DNA of 14,793 nucleotides from NCBI GenBank assembly GCA_023244865.1, contig JAHFLM010000016.1, positions 1 to 14,793 of the forward strand, in the 5' to 3' direction. Both the position numbers and the translations under genes were made by a program. Position 1 is the stretch's first letter, and the number at the start of each line of letters is the position of its first letter. The DNA comes from Candidatus Harrisonbacteria bacterium (lineage in GTDB: Bacteria > Patescibacteriota > Minisyncoccia > UBA6257 > UBA11618). The notes beneath the pieces are model-generated. The model was not told the DNA's origin, searched no databases, and was given only the letters and a program-made list of their open reading frames with translations. Shown here one piece after another: positions 7,347 through 13,050 of the stretch.

Positions 7347-7363
7347 AGCTACGGCCAGTGCAT
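7347..7363 (-). repeat. ncRNA 17-nt motif, copy 2
   Basis: RNA sense ATGCACTGGCCGTAGCT. Identity with copy 3 extends one more base (18 nt). The starts are 116 nt apart. Confidence 0.75.
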
Positions 7364-7503
7364 AGTCGAGTTTCCACTCATCTTGTAGGGATGGATATCA
7401 TATCAAGAGCTTCGCTCCGTCGTTTACCATCCCGATCATTTCTTTGGAGCTCTTAATTGACAGACAAGACACACTCGATGGGGACATCAACCCCAGAAAA
7501 AGT

Positions 7504-7520
7504 AGCTACGTCCAGTGCAC
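7504..7520 (-). repeat. ncRNA 17-nt motif, copy 1
   Basis: RNA sense GTGCACTGGACGTAGCT. It differs from the other two copies at two positions and lies 157 nt from copy 2. Confidence 0.7.
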
Positions 7521-7666
7521 GATCTTAGTCCTTTCATTTGAAAGCGGATTCCACCAAAATCATCGTCGTGGCAGAAACCCTAAGCAATTCGTTATGTTCA
7601 AAGTACCTCTTCGTGAGCACGGCAGGGCAACAAATTTAGCTGGCCCGCCACAACGCTCGTAGGTTC

Positions 7667-7696
7667 ATTATATCACACTACCTTACAAAAAGTCAA
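7667..7696 (-). promoter_or_regulatory. Strong promoter of the large ncRNA
   Basis: Minus-strand TTGACT (7696-7691) is separated by 18 nt from TATAAT (7672-7667), which also has an extended TGnTATAAT context. Start of transcription is expected near 7660. This is the best match to a housekeeping promoter in the window. Confidence 0.8.
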
Positions 7697-7754
7697 TAGA
7701 TAGCTATAAATGGCTTTAAACCAAGCTTTTTAATTTAAAAAACGCCGCCGCACC

Positions 7755-7830
7755 TGTCATTCCCGTGAAAACGGGGATCTTCCACGTTTATCGATAATCG
7801 ACGTAGATTCCCATTTTCACCGGGATAACT
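7755..7830. repeat. Complete palindromic repeat element (TGTCATTCCCG family)
   Basis: The left arm begins TGTCATTCCCGTGAAAACGG and the right arm is an imperfect inverted copy ending near ACCGGGATAAC; an inner ACGT..ACGT segment around TTATCGATAA closes the structure. Its half-copies are at 953-984 and 6282-6312. It fills the gap between the ncRNA promoter and the rpsT promoter. No protein is encoded. It resembles a small non-autonomous REP or MITE-like element. Confidence 0.75.
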
Positions 7831-7842
7831 AGGAGAGCGGGC

Positions 7843-7871
7843 TTGCTTTTTCCCTATTATTACTTTAAAAT
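7843..7871 (+). promoter_or_regulatory. rpsT promoter
   Basis: TTGCTT (7843-7848), a 17-nt spacer and TAAAAT (7866-7871) precede the rpsT ATG by 16 nt. Transcription would begin near 7878, giving a leader of about 10 nt without a Shine-Dalgarno sequence. Confidence 0.5.
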
Positions 7872-7887
7872 AACCCTATTAAATTAT

Positions 7888-8154
7888 ATGGCTATTACTA
7901 AGACAGCTAAGAAAAATATAAGAAAAACAGCTACTCGCCGCGAACACAACGCCGCCCAAAATAAAGTCTTGAAAGGCTTAATTAGAGATTTTAAAAAAGC
8001 CTTAGCTAGTAAGAAACCAGAAGAAGCTAAAACCAGCCTCCCAACCCTTTATAAAAAAATAGATAAAGCGGCTAAAACCAACTTAATCAAAAAAAATAAA
8101 GCCGCTAGACTAAAATCTAGACTAACTAAAAAACTTTCAGTAGCCAGTAAATAA
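7888..8154 (+). CDS. rpsT: 30S ribosomal protein S20
   Basis: S20 binds 16S rRNA early in small-subunit assembly. The 88-residue protein is highly basic with the family pattern: MAITKTAKKNIRKTATRREH, an N-x(3)-NKVLKGLIRDFKKAL helix, then LPTLYKKIDKAAKTNLIKKN and KAARLKSRLTKKL. I take ATG 7888 as start because S20 proteins begin M-A-x-[TNH]-K-[ST]-A; the frame extends upstream to 7843, but those residues (hydrophobic, aromatic) do not belong to the family and overlap the promoter. There is no Shine-Dalgarno sequence. It is the only complete plus-strand gene here and ends at a bidirectional terminator shared with the convergent cysteine-rich gene. Confidence 0.95.
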   Translation: MAITKTAKKNIRKTATRREHNAAQNKVLKGLIRDFKKALASKKPEEAKTSLPTLYKKIDKAAKTNLIKKNKAARLKSRLTKKLSVASK

Positions 8155-8163
8155 GCTCCCATC

Positions 8164-8188
8164 AAAAAACCGCTAGAAGCGGTTTTTT
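8164..8188. terminator. Bidirectional terminator between rpsT and the cysteine-rich gene
   Basis: ACCGCT (8169-8174) and AGCGGT (8178-8183) pair around an AGA loop and are flanked by A6 on the left and T6 on the right, so the hairpin works for both convergent transcripts. Confidence 0.9.
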
Positions 8189-8195
8189 GTAAATT

Positions 8196-8756
8196 CTAAA
8201 AATTAGGCTTGGCATCAATACACTTATTATTAGGCTTATAATTAACCCAATCACACAACCTAAATCCTATCATATTCGTCGGAGCAACTTCTCTACAGTC
8301 AGCCTCAGTCTTCGCAACCGGGCAAGCTGTGTCGGAAATAATATTACCAGCAAACTTAGAAACGCACGCCAACCGAGGCGGATAAATTACTAAAGAGCAA
8401 TCCTTTCTAGCCTTACAATCATCATCATTACTAATAGAAGAACAACTAATATAAGAATCATTCCAAGGATAATATCTAGCCAGAACTCCCAAGGCTCTTT
8501 CTTTAACAGTAGAATCAGAATTATCCCAAGGATGCTTTATTAATGCATGAGATAAATCATCTAAAAAACTCTGATTATCATAACTGAGACCCGTATTAAC
8601 ATTCACAGGATTATTCGAGTATGGAATATAGGAAGGTTGCGTAATCGAATCAGAAGCTCTACTAATAAAAGACTTTAAAACAAAAATAATCAAAATAAGA
8701 AAAATGACTCCAAATAAATACTTCCAAAAAATTTTCTTTCTACTTTTTTTAACCAC
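8196..8756 (-). CDS. Membrane-anchored extracytoplasmic cysteine-rich protein
   Basis: I do not recognise the family. The 186-residue product starts at GTG 8756 with a basic segment (VKKSRKKIFWKY), one hydrophobic helix (about residues 14-28) and then a soluble region rich in Asn, Ser and Asp, as in a type II or signal-anchored surface protein. Its second half has eight cysteines in two modules of the same plan: C-x8-C-x5-C-x10-C and C-x8-C-x13-C-x10-C. The even count and outside location suggest disulfides. A middle segment (ALGVLARYYPWND) may be a helix. A TGATATAAT box ending 6 nt before the GTG, overlapping the holA stop, gives it its own leaderless promoter. The gene ends at the terminator shared with rpsT. 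Confidence 0.7.
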   Translation of the reverse strand: MVKKSRKKIFWKYLFGVIFLILIIFVLKSFISRASDSITQPSYIPYSNNPVNVNTGLSYDNQSFLDDLSHALIKHPWDNSDSTVKERALGVLARYYPWNDSYISCSSISNDDDCKARKDCSLVIYPPRLACVSKFAGNIISDTACPVAKTEADCREVAPTNMIGFRLCDWVNYKPNNKCIDAKPNF

Positions 8757-8762
8757 AAATTA

Positions 8763-8768
8763 ATTATA
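8763..8768 (-). promoter_or_regulatory. -10 box for the cysteine-rich gene
   Basis: Minus-strand TGATATAAT, an extended -10, lies 6 nt before the GTG at 8756 and overlaps the stop codon of holA. Confidence 0.5.
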
Positions 8769-9519
8769 TCACAAGGCTAATCAATCCCAACTCAAACTCA
8801 CTTTTCCCTAATTTTATTTTCTGATCCAAATCCACCGCGCTCCTTAATTTTTCCCCACTTAAAGTCGCAGCTAGCACATTAAATACGGCTGCCGCGTCAT
8901 TAGTCTCTAAAATTACTTTTAAATATTTCAACCTCTCTTCAAGTCTTAAGCTCTTCAATTTATTTAGTAACGGAAAAAAATCCATTACCGCAACTACATC
9001 ATTATCTAAAATTTTAGGCTCGACCACCAACCGCTCCACCATATTAATTAAACCCACATAATCCTCTTTAAATTTTCTCGTTAAAATCCCCTTAGTCTTT
9101 AAATTAATTACTAAACCCCTTCTCTTCGCTTCAAAATCTATAAACTCAGCCAACTTACTCTCATCAAACCAATCAAACTCCAAAACCTTCACTCCCTCAC
9201 TTTTCAAAAGAAAATCAAACTTCTTAAAATGCTTTCCATTACTCAAAATTAAAATCGTGTCTTTATTTTCTAAGTACTTTTTTAATAATTCCACACTCTC
9301 TTTGTCGTCGCCTAAATTCCTCAACAAAGCTAGTTTAAAGTTAGTAAACAAACCGCCCTCACTTAAAAATCGCTTGAGCTTAGAAAACTCTTCGTCGTCA
9401 CCCTCTAAATCAAACGTATCTAAAGCCAACCCGGAATGCTTCTTCTTAAACTCCTCCAAAATAAACCGCTCTTTTTCTCTTCGCCTATAAATTTCCTCCC
9501 CGTATAAATAAATGAGCAT
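8764..9519 (-). CDS. holA: DNA polymerase III delta subunit-like protein (short HolA)
   Basis: HolA is the clamp-loader subunit that opens the sliding clamp. The 251-residue protein begins LIYLYGEEIYRRREKERFI, matching the usual [IL]-x-L-[LI]-x-G-x-[DE]-x-[FY] opening, followed by a FDLEGDDEEF segment, SEGGLFTNFKLALLRN, and a central strand (TILILSNGKHFKK) where ATPase-like subunits have Walker B. The later helices (FIDFEAKRRGL, EDYVGLINMVERLVV, AAVFNVLAATLSGEKLR) fit the delta C-terminal domain. It is clearly shorter than the usual 320-340 residues, with the collar domain reduced. No Shine-Dalgarno is seen; a TACTAT box lies 7 nt before the ATG. Confidence 0.75.
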   Translation of the reverse strand: MLIYLYGEEIYRRREKERFILEEFKKKHSGLALDTFDLEGDDEEFSKLKRFLSEGGLFTNFKLALLRNLGDDKESVELLKKYLENKDTILILSNGKHFKKFDFLLKSEGVKVLEFDWFDESKLAEFIDFEAKRRGLVINLKTKGILTRKFKEDYVGLINMVERLVVEPKILDNDVVAVMDFFPLLNKLKSLRLEERLKYLKVILETNDAAAVFNVLAATLSGEKLRSAVDLDQKIKLGKSEFELGLISLVI

Positions 9520-9526
9520 AAATTAA

Positions 9527-9532
9527 ATAGTA
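9527..9532 (-). promoter_or_regulatory. Possible -10 box for holA
   Basis: Minus-strand TACTAT (4 of 6 matches) sits 7 nt before the ATG at 9519. No -35 box is visible. It is supported mainly by the same spacing at other genes. Confidence 0.3.
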
Positions 9533-9540
9533 TCCCAGCC

Positions 9541-9628
9541 TGTCATTGCGAGCGTAGCGCGGCAATCTCGAACTAGCATGGACCATCTTACTTGAGATTG
9601 CCACGTCGTTTCACTCCTCGCAATGACG
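9541..9628. repeat. Palindromic repeat element (TGTCATTGCGAG family)
   Basis: The left arm opens TGTCATTGCGAGCG and contains GGCAATCTCG; the right arm has GAGATTGCCACG and ends CTCGCAATGACG, forming an imperfect inverted repeat of about 88 nt. This sequence type is scattered in many bacterial genomes as a REP or MITE-like element. It occupies almost all of the mutM-holA gap. No flanking target duplication is obvious. Confidence 0.8.
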
Positions 9629-9639
9629 TATATTATTAA

Positions 9640-10494
9640 TCAAATCTTCTGACATTCCTTACAATAACAAACCGACCTTCCTCCAATCTTTATTTTCTCT
9701 ATTATAGTCCCACACTTTTTACACTTCTCACCCTTTCGCCCATAAATTAAACGCACCGCCCCATAATTTCCCTTCTCGCCTTCTAAATCTCTAAAATCAT
9801 CCACCGAAGTTCCCCGTAGCTTAATCGCCTTATTTAAAATCTCCCGCCCACATTCATATAGTCTCTTGATCTCTAAACTACTCAACTGATTCGCTAATCT
9901 TTTCGGATGGACTTTAGCCTTGTATAAAGTATCATTCACATAAATATTACCGAGCCCTGCCACCACTGACTGATCAAGTAATGTCTGATAAATATTTCTT
10001 TTTCTTTTTAAAACCCTCTCTTTAAAATCTACAAAATCCATAAAAATTAAATCGGTCGCCATCTTTTTTAAAGCCGCGTGATTTAAAATCTCATCCAACT
10101 CTCCAAACTCCACTCGCCCAAATTTTCGCATATCCGAGAACCCCACCATTCTTTTGTCGTCCAATTCTAATAAAAAATGAATAAACCTATTAATCGGCTC
10201 AGTCGCGGCAAATGGACTAATTCCGACCGGCTTCTCACCTACTTTTTTCGGCCAACTCCACTTCCCTAGTAATAAATGCCCTGTCATTTTCAAATGCAAC
10301 ATAAAACCCTTATTTTTATCCAAATGGAAAATAATATACTTTGCCCGTCTCTCCACTTTTAAAATCTTTCGCCCCACTAAATTTTCCACCGCTTTAAATT
10401 TAGGCACATCTAACCAGACCCTCTTAACTTTCGCACGCAAAACTAGCCTATTTAAATCCCTAACCACCGTCTCCACCTCTGGCAACTCTGGCAT
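9640..10494 (-). CDS. mutM: Formamidopyrimidine-DNA glycosylase
   Basis: MutM/Fpg removes 8-oxoguanine and other oxidised purines and nicks the abasic site. All key features are present in 284 residues: PELPEVETV at the N-terminus with catalytic Pro2 and Glu3, RRAKYIIFHL with the lysine near 57, LHLKMTGHL, SDMRKFGRVEF with the void-filling Arg and Phe, the H2TH region with LLDQSVVAGLGNIYVNDTLY, and a C-terminal zinc finger (CKKC ... CYCKEC) with GGRSV where the arginine contacts DNA. The length is slightly above the usual 270-275. GAAGG lies just before the ATG. The gene follows hairpin element B and precedes holA. Confidence 0.96.
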   Translation of the reverse strand: MPELPEVETVVRDLNRLVLRAKVKRVWLDVPKFKAVENLVGRKILKVERRAKYIIFHLDKNKGFMLHLKMTGHLLLGKWSWPKKVGEKPVGISPFAATEPINRFIHFLLELDDKRMVGFSDMRKFGRVEFGELDEILNHAALKKMATDLIFMDFVDFKERVLKRKRNIYQTLLDQSVVAGLGNIYVNDTLYKAKVHPKRLANQLSSLEIKRLYECGREILNKAIKLRGTSVDDFRDLEGEKGNYGAVRLIYGRKGEKCKKCGTIIEKIKIGGRSVCYCKECQKI

Positions 10495-10548
10495 ATGCCT
10501 TCAAACTAACCCACCACCCCAAACCAATCAAGGGACTTCGCTACATAA

Positions 10549-10645
10549 GGAAATAATTAATAAGACACCCTCACTTTGGAGCGTAAGACTGGGCTAGCGC
10601 CCTCGGAGCGCGCTCTAAAGTGAGGGTGTCTTATTAGTTATTTCC
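10549..10645. repeat. Large hairpin element, copy B (conserved core, private arms)
   Basis: Arms of 29 nt (10549-10577 and 10617-10645) are complementary except for one G-T pair and enclose the conserved centre: GGAGCGTAAGAC, GGGCTAGCGCCC and CGGAGCGCGCT. Across the centre it differs from copy A by a single C-to-T change and by the last two bases before AAA (CT here, TC in copy A). Both changes keep the stem paired with G-C or G-T. The arms share no sequence with copy A beyond the innermost TTT/AAA. The right arm contains the last three codons and TAA of the histidine kinase. It could act as a terminator or protect the mRNA 3' end. Confidence 0.85.
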
Positions 10646-11758
10646 GCCCCCATCTGTAGGTAGATCGACTATAAACGTTGTCCCTCGATTTAAAATCGAA
10701 CTCACCTTCACCGTTCCTCCGTGTTTTTCCACAATATTTTTCGTCAAAAACAACCCTAAACCAGTCCCATCTGTCGAAAACTTAACTACGTTCTCTCCCC
10801 GATAAAACTTCGAAAAAACCTTATTTAAATCCTCTTCTGGAATCCCCACACCCGTATCTTCAACTTTAACTTCGTAACCCTGATCAATTTTAGCTAGCCT
10901 CAAAGTGACGTTCCCATTTTTAATATTATACTTTATGGCGTTATCAATAATATTGGTAAAAGCTAAAGCTAACCGCTTCTCATCACCTATTATCTTTGCC
11001 TCAATTAACCCCCCCTTATCAAAATATATTTTCACCTCAAAACTCTTTGCTATATTTTCAGCATCCACTAAAATACGGTTCAAAAAAACCACCAAATCAA
11101 CCTCCGCAAAATCAAAACCAAATTTTCCCTCCTCTAGCTGAAATGCATTTAACAAATCATTAATCGTTTTCAAAAGAATATGTGAGGTCTGACTCGCAAT
11201 TTTTAAACCCTCAGCTACTTGTGGAGGCACACTCTCTTTCATTAAATTTTCTAAAGACCAATTTAAAGCCGTCGTTGGTGTTCGTAATTGATGGGCCGCC
11301 ACCGCAATAAAATCGCTCTTCGCCTTAAGTAATCCCTCCTCCCGAGTTTTGTCCTTAATAATTTTTACAAAACCTCTTAACTTTCCTTCTTTGTCTAAAA
11401 TTTGATTTGTAGTCACAATTAAATCTTTCTCAGGGCTCTCTAAAATTATTTCCACAATCTGGGGAAACACGCCCGGTTGAGATTTTCGATTCACGGTCGG
11501 CGCCAAAGATGGAAACACTACCTGTGCCATCGCCTTAGATTTAAAATTCTTCGCATTTTCCAAAGAAAATCTCTGAGCTAAAACCTCTTCCTGAGACACC
11601 TCAAATAAATCTAACGCGACATCGTTCACAAACCAAAAACGAAACTCCTCGTCATATACCAAAACCGCATCCGAAATAGCATTAAGTAATGCTTTAGCTA
11701 AGTCCCCATTTAAAAATCCCCCGTCCTCGTCATTTTTTTTACTTCCAAAAAACATCAT
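10634..11758 (-). CDS. Soluble PAS-domain sensor histidine kinase
   Basis: The 374-residue protein has no membrane segment, so it is a cytoplasmic sensor. Domain order: a PAS domain (about 22-140, with NAISDAVLVYDEEFRFWFVN), a HisKA dimerisation domain with AAHQLRTP (His156), and an HATPase_c domain with N box FTNIIDNAIKYN (Asn273), G1 DTGVGIP, F box FSKFYRGEN and G2 GTGLGLFLTKNIVEKHGG. No response regulator is nearby, so its partner is unknown. I start at ATG 11758: GGAG at 11768-11765 is 6 nt away and the ATG overlaps the polymerase stop as ATGA. Longer starts at 11770 lie inside the polymerase gene. Coupling to DNA polymerase is unusual for a sensor. The gene ends in hairpin element B. Confidence 0.9.
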   Translation of the reverse strand: MMFFGSKKNDEDGGFLNGDLAKALLNAISDAVLVYDEEFRFWFVNDVALDLFEVSQEEVLAQRFSLENAKNFKSKAMAQVVFPSLAPTVNRKSQPGVFPQIVEIILESPEKDLIVTTNQILDKEGKLRGFVKIIKDKTREEGLLKAKSDFIAVAAHQLRTPTTALNWSLENLMKESVPPQVAEGLKIASQTSHILLKTINDLLNAFQLEEGKFGFDFAEVDLVVFLNRILVDAENIAKSFEVKIYFDKGGLIEAKIIGDEKRLALAFTNIIDNAIKYNIKNGNVTLRLAKIDQGYEVKVEDTGVGIPEEDLNKVFSKFYRGENVVKFSTDGTGLGLFLTKNIVEKHGGTVKVSSILNRGTTFIVDLPTDGGGNN

Positions 11759-13050
11759 AAATCGCTCCATCGATCCCCGATCGACATTCCCACCTTTAAT
11801 TTTACACCCATTGGATAAACGTTTTCCATCGTCTGCTTAATAATCTTAGCAATCTTCTCCACTCTTTCCTCCTTTATCTCTAATAAAAGTTCGTCATGAA
11901 TTGTTAAAAGCATCCGCACATCATGGTCTTTTTTACACTCATGATGCACCGCGATTAAAGCCAACTTCATAATATCCGCCGCCAATCCCTGAATTGGTGC
12001 ATTGATCGCCTCCCGCTCTGCTCCCGCCCGCAAAAATCCATTCTCGTTATTAATAAATTTCAACCACCTAATTCTTCCATTTAAATTTCTGATATATCCA
12101 TTTTTTCTTGCCTCTTCCACCAGTCCTTCCTGAAATTTTTTAATCTTTGGAAACCCTTTAAAATAATTTTCGATAAACTTTTCCGCCTCAACTCTTTTAA
12201 GCCCCGTGTTTCTAGCAAACGCCGTCGCCCCCATGCCATAAATCACCCCGAAATTTAAAGTCTTCGCAAACCGCCTCTCTTCTTCCGTCACCTTTTCTAA
12301 CGAAACCCCCAAAACCTGACTCGCAGTAAGACGATGAATATCCAAATCATTCTTAAATGCTTCAATTAAATTTTCATCCTCCGAAAGTACAGCTAAAATT
12401 CGCAGCTCAATCTGCGAATAATCCAAAGACACTAATTTAAATCCCTCCTCCGCTAAAAAAACCTCCTTCACCGAGTCAGGAATGTTCTGTAGATTAGGAT
12501 TTACAGAACTCAACCTTCCCGTCGCCGCCCCAGTTTGTAAAAAAGTTGTATGCACTCGCCCCTTAAAGTGAGATAGCGGTTCCAAATAGGTCGAGTTAAT
12601 CTTAAAAACCTCTCGATAATCTAAAATCAAATCGATAATTTCATGCTCACCTTTTAACTCCTCTAGCTTCGAAGCCTTAGTTGATTGTAAGCCAGATTTA
12701 GTCGGCGCCCCCCGAGCCTTCAAACCTAACTTCTTAAATAAAACTTCCGACATCTGCTTCGGCGAATTTAAATTAAATTCTCCCCCTGCTAATTTATAAA
12801 TCTCTTTTTCCAACTCCTTAATCTTCCCCTCGTTTTTCTTTTTTAAAACAACCAGCCTTTTCTGATCAATTAAAATCCCATTATTACTCATCTCCTCTAA
12901 TACCGGCATCAAGGGTTTTTCAATTTCTAAAAAAACCTTAGTCAAACCAAGTTTCTCAAGTTGGGCGGAAGCCTCTTTCTGAGGTAGTTCTTTCGGCGCA
13001 TCAGGATCCAATAAAAAATTAACTATCTTCAACTCATCAATCGTAAGCAT
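11755..13050 (-). CDS. polA: DNA polymerase I, polymerase domain (separate ORF)
   Basis: These 431 residues cover the A-family polymerase. Visible features are the thumb (from about 40, PLMPVLEEMSNNGILID), TGRLSSVNPNLQNIP (about 177-191), motif A LVSLDYSQIELRI with Asp210, motif B RRFAKTLNFGVIYG with Arg259, Lys263 and Phe267, and motif C LLTIHDELLLE with Asp386. Only a short remnant of the 3'-5' exonuclease region (DELKIVNFLLDP) precedes the thumb, and the exonuclease acidic residues are missing, so no proofreading is expected. The ATG follows directly after the TAG that ends the 5'-nuclease ORF, in the same frame. No Shine-Dalgarno is near, so reinitiation is likely. Gap repair and Okazaki processing are the expected roles. 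It ends in ATGA with the kinase. Confidence 0.93.
   Translation of the reverse strand: MLTIDELKIVNFLLDPDAPKELPQKEASAQLEKLGLTKVFLEIEKPLMPVLEEMSNNGILIDQKRLVVLKKKNEGKIKELEKEIYKLAGGEFNLNSPKQMSEVLFKKLGLKARGAPTKSGLQSTKASKLEELKGEHEIIDLILDYREVFKINSTYLEPLSHFKGRVHTTFLQTGAATGRLSSVNPNLQNIPDSVKEVFLAEEGFKLVSLDYSQIELRILAVLSEDENLIEAFKNDLDIHRLTASQVLGVSLEKVTEEERRFAKTLNFGVIYGMGATAFARNTGLKRVEAEKFIENYFKGFPKIKKFQEGLVEEARKNGYIRNLNGRIRWLKFINNENGFLRAGAEREAINAPIQGLAADIMKLALIAVHHECKKDHDVRMLLTIHDELLLEIKEERVEKIAKIIKQTMENVYPMGVKLKVGMSIGDRWSDL
11765..11768 (-). promoter_or_regulatory. Shine-Dalgarno site deciding the histidine kinase start
   Basis: GGAG on the minus strand lies 6 nt before ATG 11758, inside the last codons of the polymerase gene. 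The ATG shares its last two bases with the polymerase TGA stop. Confidence 0.7.

Larger units (their letters stand above)
6982..7660 (-). ncRNA. Large structured non-coding RNA of about 680 nt, unknown class
   Basis: A near-consensus promoter and an intrinsic terminator bracket about 680 nt with no convincing protein gene. The stretch is richer in GC than the flanking intergenic DNA and full of hairpins: 7078-7092 (AGTCAC/GTGACT), 7144-7167 (GAGTTGG/CCAACTC), 7211-7225 (five G-C pairs closed by CGAGA), and 7388-7433 (GGGATGG/CCATCCC with an inner GAGC-GCTC hairpin). The 5' segment at 7644-7637 is exactly complementary over 8 nt to 7028-7021 beside the terminator. A 17-nt motif occurs three times. 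I looked for RNase P RNA (GAGGAAAGTCC, ACAGAAA), tmRNA (GGTTTCGAC, tRNA-like end), SRP RNA and rRNA signatures and found none. A 78-codon frame at 7287-7051 has no codon-like character, and the hairpins and repeats run through it. Confidence 0.75.

Noticed and set aside
7231..7520. The three 17-nt motifs as a CRISPR array
   Set aside because: Spacing is unequal and far too long (about 99-140 nt between copies), repeats are short, and no cas genes are present.
6982..7660. RNase P RNA, tmRNA or group I/II intron as identity of the large RNA
   Set aside because: None of the universal sequence blocks, tRNA-like ends, tag reading frame or domain V could be found by eye; a covariance-model search is still needed to exclude a diverged form.
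7444..7662. Plus-strand open frame of 72 codons opposite the 5' part of the ncRNA
   Set aside because: It is antisense to the strong minus-strand promoter and RNA, has no family resemblance and no promoter of its own.
7843..7887. Upstream extension of rpsT
   Set aside because: The added residues are hydrophobic and aromatic, foreign to S20, and overlap the promoter; the family start is at 7888.
9257..9490. Plus-strand frame opposite holA
   Set aside because: Serine/asparagine-rich antisense shadow without start signals.
10905..11141. Plus-strand frame opposite the histidine kinase
   Set aside because: Antisense of the conserved ATPase domain; no features of its own.
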